Of a DNA stretch of 64,000 nucleotides, positions 22,887 to 34,708 are shown in pieces. The translations under genes and the position numbers were made by a program. The notes beneath the pieces were generated by a model that saw only the letters and a program-made list of their open reading frames with translations, was not told the origin of the DNA and ran no database searches. Position 1 is the stretch's first letter. Every line of letters starts with the position of its first letter. The stretch lies in assembly GCA_028564705.1 (NCBI GenBank), contig JAPXFQ010000798.1, forward strand, positions 165,001-229,000, read 5' to 3'. The DNA is from Apricaphanius iberus (Eukaryota; Chordata; Actinopteri; Cyprinodontiformes; Aphaniidae).

Positions 22887-24139
22887 CTGAGAAAATCGGA
22901 AGGGAGGCAAAGTTTATTTCATTTTCCATAAATGAGATCTAACATTTAGTTTGTCACTTAAATAAGAATATTTTGAAAAAGAAGTAGAATTAAAAAAAAA
23001 TTTGAAGCAGAAAAAAAGGGTAAGTAAAGCTGATAGAGGCACAGATGATAATTTTTTCACACAGTGATGGCACAGCGGCGTGTAAAGCACGATTAATGTC
23101 TTCTATTGATCAGCATCAATGAAAAGGGGATCATTTTAGCAGGAGAAATGGCACTAGTTAGCTAGAAGGAGTCCAGGAAGTGTTCAGCCCACCACAAGAA
23201 CCATATATTCGGATCCAGGTGTGGCATGACAAAGCTACAGATTTTACAGTAAACATCCTAAATCTTTTTGTGTATTTCCAAACTGATAATAGACAAAGAG
23301 GTGTCAGACAGAAAAATGTTACTGAGCTCCATCCAGAAATACTGGGATAAACTTAGTTTAATCTGTCCCTGTGGAGACCTTAGTGCTGTCAGAAGGACTG
23401 GTTCTGATGTGTGTCACAGAGCCCGACAGAACCAAAGCTTTGGCTCCACCTCTGTGATTCATGCTCCAACTAATGCAGCATTTAGGTTTCCTCCTAACCT
23501 ACTTAGCACTGCTTTGTTAGCCAAGGTTTTGTTCAACCTCTGCTTTCACTTCTACACATGTATCCTGTCAAGGCAGCATGCACAGATCAGCTCACAAGGT
23601 ACAAGAGGACAACCAGGGTTGTCGGAGAAAGGTTATTATTCAAAAATATTTAAATATGAGCTGCCAACTAGAGCCCAGATTTCAGTTAAAGAGCTCATTA
23701 AACAGAGGGGACAGCAGAGGACCAGCTGAGACCCAGAACTGAGGACAGCATCTCTTCTGGTGTCTCTCAGAGGAACAAGAGCTGCCTGCATCACAGACTG
23801 GCTTCAAAGTCTCTGGAGTTCAATTAAAAACGGATTAGTAGCTTGGAGAAGGTAGATGGTGCTGCTGCCACCGGCGACCTGTCTTCAGACGACTGGACCA
23901 GTAGTAGGATGACTGGCTCAGCTCTATACTGAGAGCTTATTAGTACTAGGAAAAGTGCTTTGTAATAATAAGAAGTGTCAGAATTAATAAAACACACCAA
24001 AAAAAAATTTAATTTAAAAAAAAGTATAAAATTAAAATAGAATAAAGCAGAAGGAAACACTAAAGAGTAAAATGAGTTTTAAAACAAGACTTCAAGATGC
24101 AAGAGAGCGAGACTTTAACTTTTAACTTTATAAGAGGTA
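22887..24139. other. intron upstream of exon A
   Basis: No further lrba-like exon could be found here. The plus frame 23268-23729 (153 codons) has no domain I recognise; its surroundings look repeat-like, possibly an old LINE 5' region, but I cannot support that. Confidence 0.45.
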
Positions 24140-25026
24140 TATGGTTAATTATGGAGGTATAAGTGAAGGCCCACAGGCTGAGCAGGCACATTGACCACAA
24201 CGCTTGTATCTGATGTTGGGAGTGAGAAGTAAAATATGATCTGCTGACCTGAGGGACTAAAAATACGGGAAAAGTAGCTCAGACAAGTATGTAGGTTCCT
24301 GATCATAAAGTGATTTAAAGACAAACAAAAAAATCTGAAACTCAATCTGAAACCAGATGGGAAGCCAGTGCAGGTTTGCCAGTACTGGTGTAATGTGTTG
24401 GCTGCATCTGGTGCCAGTCCAAAAAATGTCCTGCAACATTCTGGACTAGCTTAAGTTGGAAATCATTGACAAGTTTATTCCGTGAAGTACTGAATTTCAA
24501 TAATGGAGGCACAAGGAAATAAAAGCATGAATAACAGACTGGAGATGATGTCACTTCAGGATAGGCTCAAGCTTTGAAAGGCATCGCAGGTGAAAAAAAA
24601 CAAAAAAAACAGGATCTCACTATATGATTGACATGGGTGTCCAGCTTAAGGGAGAAATTGATAAGAACTCCAAGTTTAGAAGCAGTGTTTTTTAGGCCGG
24701 ATGCAATGAAAGAAAAATTATATCGAGAAGATAAGGCTTTGCAAAAAAAACTAATGGTCATACCATCATTTGAAAGAAGACAGTCAGAATCAAGTGAATC
24801 TTTCACATCCCTCAAACTAATGGCTGCATCCAAGCATTAGGCTTTAGAGAACCATTACAGTCATACTGATATAGGAGGTATTGAATTAGATGCTTCTTAA
24901 AAATGACACCTAATGGCAGGATTTACAAGGTGAATAAAAGTGGCCCAAGAATGGAACCCTGAGGGTAACTGCAAGTTAAAGCTGCTGGTAGAGAGTCAGA
25001 GGGACCTATCATCACATTAAAAGTTC
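24140..25026 (-). pseudogene. L2/CR1-type LINE, RT C-terminal half
   Basis: The minus strand encodes ITPVLANLHWLPIWFQIEF, then FVFKSLYDQEPTYLSELL (24439-24257), and further upstream ISLRDVKDSLDSDCLLSNDG and GVLINFSLKLDTHVNHIV. ITPVLANLHWLPI and YLSELL are typical of the RT C-terminus of fish L2-like LINEs. At 24940-25026 it reaches the QGSILGP segment, where a Tc1 fragment is inserted. Stops and frameshifts throughout. Confidence 0.75.
24940..25026. repeat. 87-bp direct repeat, left copy
   Basis: Begins GTGGCCCAAGAATGGAACCC and ends AAAAGTTC. It is repeated at 25530-25616 with about ten changes. The two copies flank the Tc1 fragment 25027-25529. The sequence is LINE reverse-transcriptase coding (QGSILGP region, minus strand). 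Confidence 0.85.
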
Positions 25027-25290
25027 AACCTGGACTTAATAAAGCCCAGCGGACAGACACCAGTAGATGACTCTCGGGCTTTATTAAGTATAGAATCGTC
25101 TACTGCTGTTGGTCCACTGGGCTTTTTTAAGACCAGGGTCATCTACTGGTGCTGGTCCACCGGACTTTATTGAGTCCAGAGTCTTCTACTGGTCTTGGAC
25201 CACTGGGCTTTATTGAGTCCAGAGTTATCTAATACTGTTGGTCCACTGGGCTTTATTAAGTAGATAGTCATCTACTGGTATTCGTCCACC
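25027..25290. repeat. 43-bp minisatellite derived from Tc1 transposase
   Basis: Five tandem units of exactly 43 bp start at 25076, 25119, 25162, 25205 and 25248, each beginning GGGCTTTATT or a close variant and ending GGTCCACT/C. One more unit lies inverted at 25030-25073. The unit matches the Tc1 transposase segment at about 13018-13060 (reverse strand; VGPLGFIKS). In the source, GTCA borders this segment on both sides, a microhomology that could seed the first duplication. Confidence 0.9.
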
Positions 25291-25529
25291 CTAACCCTTC
25301 CTTCTGCAGATCACTTTTATGGAGATGCTGACTTCATTTGCCAGCAGGATTTGTTCACTGCCAACACTGCCAAAAATATCAAAACCTGTGTCAATGACCA
25401 TGATAGGATTACTGGGCTTGATGGGCCATTAAACTAGTCTGACCTTTAACCCTATAAAGAATCTATGGAGCATTGGCAAGAGAAAGATGAGACACGAGAT
25501 GTAAAATTGCAGAAGAGCTGAAGGACGCT
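25291..25529 (+). pseudogene. Tc1 transposase fragment next to minisatellite
   Basis: Continues directly from the minisatellite. LPSADHFYGDADFICQQD corresponds to the second catalytic Asp region, followed by FTANTAKNIK, VNDHDRITGLDGP, SMEHWQERKMR and a degraded tail. Same family as 12690-13697, opposite strand. Frameshifted and dead; the glutamate motif region (DLNPIE) is altered. Confidence 0.75.
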
Positions 25530-25616
25530 GTGGCCCAAGAATGGAACCCTGAGGGAAACTCTGAGTTATAGCTTCTCATGGATAGGCAGAGGGACCTATC
25601 ATCCCAATTAAAGTTC
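25530..25616. repeat. 87-bp direct repeat, right copy
   Basis: Second copy of 24940-25026 (GTGGCCCAAGAATGGAACCC to AAAGTTC), immediately after the Tc1 fragment. Confidence 0.85.
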
Positions 25617-25839
25617 TATTGGAATGTTAGGAAGCAAGCCAATCCAGGGCTGGACCATGGACCTGTTGGTTTAGTCATGGTTTATGGTCGGTTTAGGCAA
25701 GTAAAATAGAAGGAACAGCATCTGTCATCTCTGTCATCTGTTTTTTTTTTTCTTGTAACTTTTAGAGTAATGACTTCTTCCTCTCTGTGTGAATTTATAA
25801 TCCATGTCCATACAGAATTTACTTCAGTGTAAATAATGA

Positions 25840-26245
25840 AATCAGCTTCTGACAACAGTTTGGCTGTGGTTGCTGAGGGATTGCTGTGGTTGGACTCTGC
25901 ATCAATGGGGCACAACTGCTAGTCAGTAACTTGATGCAATCTGCTGGGATTGCTTAAACAGAAAACTCTTAAACAATGCGGGCGCCCCATGAACGGAGGC
26001 CTTAGTCCTCGGTACGGTTGTCCCGAGTTTGAATCCTGTCCGAGGAACATTTGCCGTAGGTCTTCCCCAATCTACCCCCCCTTCTTCATGCTGTATACTG
26101 TTAACTAAAGGCCACTAGAGCCACTAAGTCTTTTACAAAAGGTTTTTTAAACGTATTGGAATGTGTGGCTGATTGTACTGAAAATACTTCTAAAGTGCCT
26201 TGAGATGAGATCTGTTATAAATTGGTGAATTCAATTGAAAATGAC
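25840..26245 (+). mobile_element. LINE 3' tail with a SINE inserted
   Basis: TTGCTGTGGTTGGACTCTGC and CAATCTGCTGGGATTGCTTA match the L2-like LINE tail seen at 40605-40690. From about 25979 a tRNA-like head intervenes (GGCCTTAGTCCTCGG, then B-box-like GAGTTTGAATCC). After 26165 the LINE-type tail resumes with GTGGCTGATTGTACTG, GTGCCTTGAGATGAGATCTG and TGAATTCAATTG. The SINE seems to be nested in the LINE tail, or the SINE shares that tail. Confidence 0.6.
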
Positions 26246-26907
26246 TTTAATATATATTATGCAGATTTGTAAAAAAGTCTAAAATGTTCAAACTACTCTC
26301 ATATACAATGTGATTGTTAAAATTATCAAGAAAATCATAGTGGACATGAGTAATTGAGGTTGAAAGACAGAAAATATTAACTCCGCCTGAAAGAAATACA
26401 CATTATAGATAGCTGAGCAGCTTGTTTTTCATATCACTCTTAACTTTAGACCAACTGTTGGGTGTCCCCGTGTTTGAGGGCTTAAAATGATGAGGTTCTT
26501 GGTCATATTCAGAAGTAATTTTTTACAGGGCGGAAAAGGAAGAGCCCTCAAGGGTACGCCACTCATAAAATTTTGTTCAATGCCAAGACACCTGGTATCA
26601 CTGTCCTCACTATGCAACCAACACCAAATTAAAGATAATGCCATCTCTCTCCATTTCTGTAAATGTGATTTCACTTTGTCTACTAATCTGATATAGTCAT
26701 TCTTAAGAATTTTATCTGTAGATTTTTTTTATTTAAATGCTTGGGTACTTAAACCCTGATATAGGAGAATTCCATGGAGATGGAGATAAGGATGATTCAG
26801 TCTCCGTAGGACTTTAAACATACTTATTTTAGTGGTACAGGAAACCCAGTTGGTTCAGTGCTCTCTCCCCCTAAAGTAGTGTGTCTCTACCTGCCTGTGG
26901 CTGTCGT

Positions 26908-26935
26908 CTACCTGTGTGTGTGTGTGTGTGTGTGT
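26908..26935. repeat. (TG)n microsatellite
   Basis: About 12 TG units; the surrounding 26246-27075 is intron with no gene seen. Confidence 0.9.
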
Positions 26936-27079
26936 TATATCAGGATTACGGTAGCCAAAACAAATAACCGAGGAGTCTTTCAGATACACCAGTGTAGGTA
27001 AAAGGTCAATTTAGTCACCAGCATTATGGAACATTTCCTGGCTGCCTTTACTATTAATTAATAATCACTAAACAGAACT

Positions 27080-27556
27080 AATCTTGAAATAATTTTCCCA
27101 CCACAACCCATTTAGGCACCATTGTAAAAGAGTTTTCCATGGCAAATGGCAAGACTTCACCACTGGTTCATCATGATTCCTGGCTACCATTACAGCATGA
27201 AGACTGGTGAACACTCCAAGCCAATCAGAGAAGATGTGATGGAAAACTATCAATCAGGGGATGAATACAAGCCTCTCCAAGAAGTTCAGTTGAATCTATC
27301 ATCAAGATGTGGAAGGAATATGGTCCACGTGTAAATCTGCCTAGATCAGACCGCCCTCCCAACCTGAGTGGCCGACCAAGAAGGAGACCAGTGAGAGAGG
27401 TCACCAGGTCACCTGTGACTACCCTGAAGGAGCTACAAAGCTACAAGATTCAGCAGCTGGGATGAGAGGAACCCTGCAGACAACAACTGTTGTCCAGATT
27501 CTTCACCACTCAAGAGCTTTATAGGAGACCATCAACAAGAAAGCGACTGTTGAAGA
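27080..27556 (+). pseudogene. Tc1-like transposase fragment, N-terminal half
   Basis: The plus strand contains TATGGTCCACG..., GGCCGACCAAGAAGGAGACC, GTCACCAGGTCACCTGTGAC, CTGAAGGAGCTACAAAG and CAACAACTGTTGTCCAGATT, and CACTCAAGAGC. This is the helix-turn-helix and GRPR-type part of a Tc1 transposase (the peptide includes LSGRPRRRPVREV). The frame is broken and the catalytic part is missing. A LINE end follows directly. Confidence 0.6.
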
Positions 27557-28005
27557 AAGGTTGGTGAGCCTTGTTAAGTCCCTGGTTCTGATGCTGCTAC
27601 CCCAACAGATGATGGCAGAATAATTTATATTCTCCAGAACAGAATCGTAGAAGATTTGCAGGGTTTTGCTGCAAACACTGAAGAACCTACCCTTCCTCAA
27701 GAGGTACAGTCTGCTCTCTTCCTGTTAAGCTTCAAGATTAGATTATTTCAACATCACAAAAAGGGTCCACCAGCTCACTGTATTCAGCTTGTTGCTCATC
27801 TCTGAGCCACCCAACGACTACAGAGTCATCATATTTCTGCAGATGAAAGGTCTCTGATTTTTACTCGAAGTATTAGATGTACAGAGTGAAAAGGAATGGT
27901 TAAACTACAGACCCCTGTGCTACTCCTGAGCTGCTGACCACCTGGTTTGACAGACAATCCTTCAGTCTCACAAACGGTGTTAGAATAGAATAAGAATAGA
28001 ATAAT
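27557..28005 (-). pseudogene. LINE 3' end with RT C-terminal peptide
   Basis: The minus strand at 27700-27503 encodes RKGRFFSVCSKTLQIFYDSV, then LENINYSAIICWGSSIRTRD. FYxSVxES...CWGSS is a conserved C-terminal block of Rex1/CR1-type fish LINE reverse transcriptases. The plus strand shows further LINE-like 3' text to about 28005. Truncated and inactive. Confidence 0.55.
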
Positions 28006-28162
28006 CCTTTAATAGTCCCCACCAGGGGAAATTCGGTCGGTTATGTTTGTCAGATAGTTTCTGACAAAGCAAATCAGGCTGAATTGTGTTAAATGGACTG
28101 GGAAGATCAAGGAACACGATTCCCTGCATACCTCTTCCAGATGAGAATAGGTTGGTTGACTA

Positions 28163-28819
28163 AAGCCTAGTTTATGCTTCTCTATAGACACAACGCCATT
28201 ATCCATCAACGCAAGGGCTCTCCATCACCTACGCAAGAACGCACGGAGTAGAGGCCCAATTTTTATCTATCCGTCTCTGTCAACAGATAGCGTATGTATC
28301 TGATTGGTCAGTGCAGTAACAGCCACAGATCGCATAAAGAGAACGGGGCTCTATAGTTGCTGTAATCAGTAGTTAATGCAGCGTTTGGCCACTAAATGCT
28401 TTATATTGAAAGGATAATTTACGTAATCTTTTCTTTTGGCGATTTTGAACACAAGGAGGTGTAGAAAAACAAAACAACAAACGGCTGCTGTGTTTTGTTT
28501 TCATGTGTTTCTAGAGTATTCTATGAGCTGCATTTCTAGTAAAAAGCTTTAAAGCTTAATCAAAACTTACTTTCTATTGTTCAATGCTCCTTGAGGAAGA
28601 AATGCGCTCACAAGCCTAGAAAAAAACAGAAGCGGCGCTGTGTGATCTTAGGCAGAGACGCCATGAAAACGTAGCACCCCCTGCTGTCCTAGTCAAGCAA
28701 AGCTGAAAAAACAAAAGAAAAAGGAGTGGAAGAGTGGAGTACTATAAACAGAAAACGTCTGCGTTGATATGTCTGTGTCTGAGTGCAAATTTGCGGTCGG
28801 AGAAGTATAAACTAGGCTT
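28163..28819. mobile_element. 657-bp MITE with terminal inverted repeats
   Basis: Ends AAGCCTAGTTTATGCTTCTC and GAGAAGTATAAACTAGGCTT (one mismatch) are inverted repeats, flanked by TA (or TAA/TTA). The interior has no long frame. The size and the TWA-like flank suggest a Harbinger- or mariner-type non-autonomous element; the superfamily is not settled. Confidence 0.8.
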
Positions 28820-29106
28820 TAGGTGAATGATAGCATCTTTAACTCCAGCTCCACACCAATAACCAAACTGTAGCATGTCACTAGTGATCTCACAGGTCTT
28901 GTGGCAATGATGTTGTCCACACAGAAGTTTATAGTCCCACACTCAGTTATATCATTGATATATCCTCTTCATGTGACTGGCCAAAAGAAATCCAGTCTGT
29001 AGCCTCACAAAAACCCTGCAGGGCTTCTTTAGCTTCCTGTGGCCATTTTTTTCCACAGTTCTCATGGTCACAGGTTGCTTCTGAACAAGTTGTTTATATT
29101 GTGAAT

Positions 29107-30811
29107 TAGAGCCCTGCACTGGAGACCTAGGCCTGAGGGTCCTGATGGCCCAAGGGACGGGCTTTGGGCCGATGACAGCATAATTACCTCAGACACGAGT
29201 CAGGCACTTTTATTTTTCAATTGAAACATTTTTTTTAAACCTGCTAATTAAAGCACTGTGTTGTGTTTAAATGGAAACACTTGAACACAGCAGCTGCTCT
29301 GCCCCGCACCGGCACCTCCCTTTTGTACAGCTACCTCACTTACACATCCAATTCGCGTGACTTCCCGACTCCCACCAATAACATGGACGATATAAAGAAA
29401 AACATTGAAAATGGCAAATTGAAGAACGTGAACGACACCAAGGGAAAAGCTCCATTCTGGAATAATTTTAATATTATTACAACCCTTCAAGTTGAGCCAA
29501 CCAAGTGTAAGAATCAGTACCCTCGGTTTATTAAAGGAGACATATTAATATTTTTTACCATTTAAAATAGGTCTATGAGTTACAGAAAACATGTTTCTGA
29601 AGTTGTTTGCTGGAAATAGCTTGTAGGAAACAATTGTTGTTAGCCTGCATTTCCCTTTATTTCAGCCCCTTGCAGATTCTGCTGTTTTCTGCTGCTCATT
29701 ACATATTACATGAGCTGCTACTAACTTGGCCACGCCCAAAGCTTCTACAATATTTGCTCACGCCCACCTCTCACATAGTGACTGTTACCGCTATGTGTGA
29801 AAGTTAAGGACATGGCTGCTACAGTAGTTCAACTATACCAAAAAATTATTCAACCATACGAAAAAAAATTATATATAAAAAAAGTAGTTCAAACATACAT
29901 GTTTGAACCAGAATCTGCTACCGTAGGGGGAAGAGTCTCCTAAAAAACCGATACTCAGAGAATTCAGCAAGATACTTCTGAATGGTTATTAAAGAAATGA
30001 CTTAAAGTTAAAATAATATATTTAACTGCTTACCTGGCACTCCGATATCTTCCTGAGACGGCGACTCTAAAAGCCTTCCAGCTCAATGAAGCTGACTCCA
30101 TCTCTCTAGCACTGTGGAGACGCCGCTCTTTGAGCTCCGTGCGGCTGCACGTCCTCAGTCTTCACCGCCCTTATCGCCCAACATGTTACCATAAAAATTT
30201 TTTAAAAACCTATGCCGCTCTTCTGCTGCAGATCTCACGTCTTCCCGTTTTTCAACAGCTCAGTTCGGTGGTAGATCTCCTATCTTCCCCGCCCAGCATC
30301 TTACCGTAAAAAATAAAATTCAACCGATGCAGCTCTGCTGTCCTCTTGGACTGGGACCTGATGAAGTGTTTTGAACTCTTATGACCAGCCAAAAACGGGG
30401 CATTTTGCTATGAGCTTTGACATGGTGTTCCATAATCTGAATGGTAAATGTTGTTTACTGTTGTACCTGGTGGGTGGAGCCAGCACTCTGTGGGAGGATA
30501 TTCCAATATTCCGGCTCGTGATGTAGAAAGCCGGACAGATTTTAAACAGCTCAATCAGAGACTGAATGCAGGATCAATTAAGAAAACCCTATCTCACTCA
30601 AAACAGCATGGATGGTTTTTTTTCAGATTTGTATGCATGTATATGCACCATAGAAACACAATGACACCCCAAATCCCAGGAAAATTTATTTTTTTCACAA
30701 TATGTCTCCTTTAAACCACGCGCACCTGTGTCGGGCTTGGACAAAAATATCTTAATGCCTGTCGGACAAGGCCGGGCTTAGACAGAAAAATGCGGCCCGA
30801 TATGCACTCTA
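29107..30811 (+). mobile_element. degraded hAT transposon with BED-like finger remnant
   Basis: The left end TAGAGCCCTGCAC and right end (reverse) TAGAGTGCATATCGG resemble hAT termini. The flanks TTGTGAAT and TTCTGTAT agree at 6 of 8 bases, a decayed 8-bp target duplication. The frame 29383-29565 reads MDDIKKNIENGKLKNV, then TKGKAPFWNNFNII, similar to the start of a BED zinc finger of hAT transposases, but the Cys/His ligands are incomplete. About 29820-30720 is probably a further insertion, ending ...ATATGTCTCCTTTAA. No catalytic domain is visible. Confidence 0.55.
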
Positions 30812-31287
30812 TTCTGTATAGAGAAAAACAAGATTGTGGTCTGATTTTCCCAGAGGAGGTCTTGTTTTGGACCTGTATGAATTCTTGACATTTACATAAA
30901 ATAAATCCACTTTTTTGCTTTCTCTGGGAGAGGAGCTGACAAACTGTTAAAAAATTGGAAGAATAGCACAGAGTGAGAGTGTTATTAAAATGACCAGATA
31001 TTACGAGAAATGCATTAGGATTTTGTGTCTGTATCTTAGCAACAACTGGTGACATCACACACTTGTCAGCAGTAGCTGATAGTGGTATGTAAACAGTTGA
31101 CAAAATAACCCAAATCTCTGGCTGGCTTGGAGTTCAGCCATCTCATTAGCCAGCAATGTCACATTGTCCATTATCATTGATGGAAGAGACTGTTTGAATT
31201 TCCTCCTCTTTCCTCTCCTCTTTGCTCCTGCTGGACATCCACAACGCCTCCTTTCAACTCTTCTCGGATTTGTGGCTTCAGTTAAGG

Positions 31288-31904
31288 CAGGGCTTTAAAA
31301 TGAAGTCCTCGAAGGCTGTAGTCCTGTAGACATCTCAGTTTCAACAAACCTGAATCAAATAATTAGGTCTTTAGCGGGACCCTGTAGAACTGCCTGTGGG
31401 GGAGGCAATTTAACCATCACATTCAGTTGTCTTGGACCAGGGACACATCTAAGCCCATGTCCACACGTAACCTGGCTTTTTAAAAACAAAAAAAGTCCAT
31501 CCACACAACTGGATAAATGTGTTTTTCAGCACATTTATAGACGTGGTATACCTGTAGGGGGTAGTAGTTTTCCCAAATCCTATCAGCTCAGAGTAACTTT
31601 CTCTCCTCTATGTTCAGCACGCAGCAGTCATACAGCTTGTAAAAGCAAACAAACAAAACGCGCTTTAACAATGGATGATACCAACACAGCTCTGAGGGCA
31701 TAAATGCTGTTTTTGCGAGGAAACACAGGTCGCACAAGTGATGTTTGAGCCTTTTTTTTGTCGCGGATAGTGACGTTACGGCTCTTAAAACTCAGTTTTT
31801 GGCCGTTTCGATACTGAAAACGAAGAAAACGCAAATATCCACTTTGGACAGGGCCTAAATGTTCCAGGACAGCAGCCCTTAAGGACTGGAGTTTGATACC
31901 CCTG
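31288..31904. mobile_element. hAT-type MITE, interrupted copy
   Basis: Same family as 21350-21567. Starts CAGGGCTTTAAAATG and ends GATACCCCTG. AGTTAAGG flanks both sides (31280-31287 and 31905-31912), a perfect 8-bp hAT duplication. About 165 bp in, it is split by another element at 31453-31855. Without the insertion and one TAA it would be about 211 bp. Confidence 0.9.
31453..31855. mobile_element. Harbinger-like MITE nested in a hAT MITE
   Basis: Ends GCCCATGTCCAC and TTTGGACAGGGC are imperfect inverted repeats (GCCC[A/T]GTCCA). TAA flanks both sides (31450-31452, 31856-31858), the 3-bp TWA duplication typical of PIF/Harbinger. Removing the element and one TAA restores the host sequence GACACATCTAAATG. 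No coding capacity (403 bp). Confidence 0.88.
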
Positions 31905-31912
31905 AGTTAAGG

Positions 31913-33250
31913 TATTATTTCAGATTCTGCACTGTTAATCAGTGCTTCTGGTTGGTAACCACCTTGTTACTATGGTTATGATTCATAAATATCAAAAAGT
32001 CAAAAAGTATCAGCAAAACACCTTTCCAGTGTTTAATATCTTGTAACTGAGACAATAACTGTCCAAAAAAGTTATGCTGCTGTGACAAAAAGGGGATCTA
32101 TCTTACACAAAAAAAGAAAAAATCAGAAGTAACAGAGCTACTCCATGATGCCACCTTGAGAGGTGTAATTCTAGACCTTTCCACATAGAGTCTGCTGTGA
32201 CTGCTGTCAAAGGTATCTATGAAATACTGCCTTGAATGTGCTGAATATTTATGCAATAATTATTCATATTTTTATTTTAGTGCCATTACTTCATAGAAAA
32301 CAGGTATGAATTAAACATTCAAGGGTTTTTAATTGTCAAAAAATGGCTAATGTTGATCAAGGTTACTTTGTAAAAGCAATATAGAAAGTGAAAATCCAGG
32401 GAGATTAATATTTTTTCTAGGCCCTGCAGTAATAGTGGTTCCAGTGTGGCTTAAATGTTACGTTGGTGTTATACATTCTAATTTATCCTCAAAATTAACT
32501 TGCATCCTGTAATTAATGTTGGACCACGAAGTGAAACGGCTTGTTTCTCTATAAACCCGCCTCCTGCACCGCAACGCTACGCTCCGCTCCCCCGCTGTGC
32601 TCCCCTGCATAGCCGAGAGAAAGAGTGCTGAGCTTAATCTCAAACAGTATTCTGACAAAGAATTTGAAAATCACGAAGTACCAAAATGAAACTCTGTTAT
32701 GTTAAGGCCTCCGAGGTTGGCTATATTGTATTTTTTTTGTAAAAACCTGAGTCAATAAAGCCTACTCCAGTTGATAAATCTCCAGGCATTAGACAGAGCC
32801 CAAACCAACACAGCTGAGTCCACAAAGCAAATCTTTCCTGCCCAGTTTATAAAAAAGCTGTGGGTGTTGTTTGCACCGGTTTATTGAACATTCTGAGATG
32901 CTACAGATCAATTAATTAACCACACAATGCTGTTATAAGATCACATAAGCAGCTTGATAAATGGCTAACACACATTAGCATTAGCATGTAGCCACTTACT
33001 TCTCTGTCCTTAAGGCGTCTTTGTTCTTTGATCCAGCTGCTGTTCTTTAGGAATGTAGAATAAAATTCTGTAATCCATGCAGCCAAACTGGCGTTTTCAC
33101 AGAGAAAGTAAAAAAATCACTTTTACTCACAATTACTCAGACATGCGTGAATTAAGCCAAAAACCACTCTGGTGGGGGTTTTTGTAAGAAAATTGCATCT
33201 GATGGTTGAAAACTCCAAAAACTTTATTTTGCATGATATAAGCCCTTTAA
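31913..33250. other. intron, nothing recognised
   Basis: Intron sequence. About 32515-32625 is unusually GC-rich for the window, but no exon, CpG-island gene start or known repeat was recognised. Confidence 0.5.
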
Positions 33251-33254
33251 TGTC

Positions 33255-33475
33255 AAAGTCCATCTTCTGGCGCGGACCTAATTTTAACCCTATAGAGAAT
33301 TTGTGGCTAGATCTAAAACAGTGTGTGTGAGCAAAGCGGCCTACAAACCTGAACCACTTAAACTGGTTCTGACAGGAGGAATGGGCCAGAACTCCAGCAA
33401 ACTACTGTGAGTAGCTTGTGGAAGAAAACCCAAAAGGTTTGACTCAAGTCATACAGATCAAAATGCTAGCAAATA
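33255..33475 (+). pseudogene. Sleeping-Beauty-type Tc1 transposase C-terminus
   Basis: The plus strand reads as decayed ...FNPIENLWLDLKQ, then AKRPTNLNHL..W, QEEWARTPANYC and LVEENPKGLTQVIQIK, matching the DLNPIENLW and following C-terminal block of the salmonid/Sleeping-Beauty-type Tc1 transposase. Only the 3' end is present; the first and second Asp motifs are missing. Confidence 0.65.
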
Positions 33476-34708
33476 CAGAGGAAACGTATGGCAAAATCAG
33501 ATTTTTTAGCAACATATTTCTCATAACGGCAAGATATAATAAAAGAGAACAGAGGTTAAAAAAAGCTCACGAAATAAAATGTTACGTTCCCCATCAGCTT
33601 CTACAGAAGTGGATTTTGAAACAATTTATTGATATTTTATCTCAAGTGGAACAGTATCCATGGATTCAGCTCTTGCCCATCCCAAGATCAATTTAAAGCA
33701 CCACGCGAAAGAACACAGCCAGACTGAAAACAAAGGAACAAGTCTCGATTGTAAGGCTCTCCCTCCTCCTAACCTGTTTGTGTGGCAGACCGCTGCTCAT
33801 TTCTGAAGCACTGTCATTTGTCTCTGTCAGACGACCAAAAGACTGCAGAATGAAGAAGGATGTATGAAGAGGGGTCAGTTGACTGTGGCTGCAATGTTTA
33901 ACCACACACAGACACAAAAAAGAAAAAACTGTCACCACTGAATCCCGGAGAATGTGCCTCTCCATCACCCCTTCCTTTTCAAATCAACTCTTAATTTCTG
34001 AGCCAGGCTGATTTAGAAAGAGGTAGTCACTTGGAGGAATACTGCAACAGAAATGTTATTTATTTGAAACAAATTGGATTAAAGAGTAAAAGGAGTAACT
34101 GAGACTATCAGGAACACGGTACAAGATAAATGAGCCTCTCATCTGCCTTCACTACTGTGAAATTTAAATGTGTGCATGGTTTCAGCCTGATAAGAATAGT
34201 TGGTTAGAGAGAAGCCTGTGCCAGATACCAATGATGCATATTTGTAGTAAACTATGAAAAAGGGAATAGAAACGCTTAAAAATCCTCATAAACAGAGTTT
34301 GATGAATGACATATGCATATTTGTACGTTGTGTTTAATGTGCTGTGCATTCTTGGATGAAAAAAGAGGTGACTCAAGTTCAATTTGTTGCCCGTTATTAA
34401 GTATTTCCACATGGCTGCCTCAGTTAAAGGATAATGGATGAGGGATTTATTATTACCTTTTGGTCAAATGAAGTGGTGTGGGAGATAAGGTAATGAAATT
34501 AATGAGCGGGAGGAAGAGAGGTGATCCATCAACATCAGAATAGACACAAGACAAGTAAAATTAGAAGAACTTGAGAGAATTCATTTGAACAAATAAAGCC
34601 TGTGTATAAACGCTGATGTACAAATCAAATATATACATTACAGCCTATGATTAGGCTATAGCCTAAAGTAAATCTTCAAGGACTTTTAAAGCATGGTATC
34701 ATCAATAT
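33476..34708. other. intron, nothing recognised
   Basis: Intron sequence with short chance frames. No exon or clear repeat boundary was seen. Confidence 0.45.

Noticed and set aside
23268..23729. A 153-codon plus-strand frame upstream of exon A.
   Set aside because: No recognisable domain; surroundings look repeat-like; opposite strand to the host gene.
24940..25616. A CRISPR-like or regulatory repeat array.
   Set aside because: The 43-bp units are contiguous without unique spacers and derive from a transposase gene.
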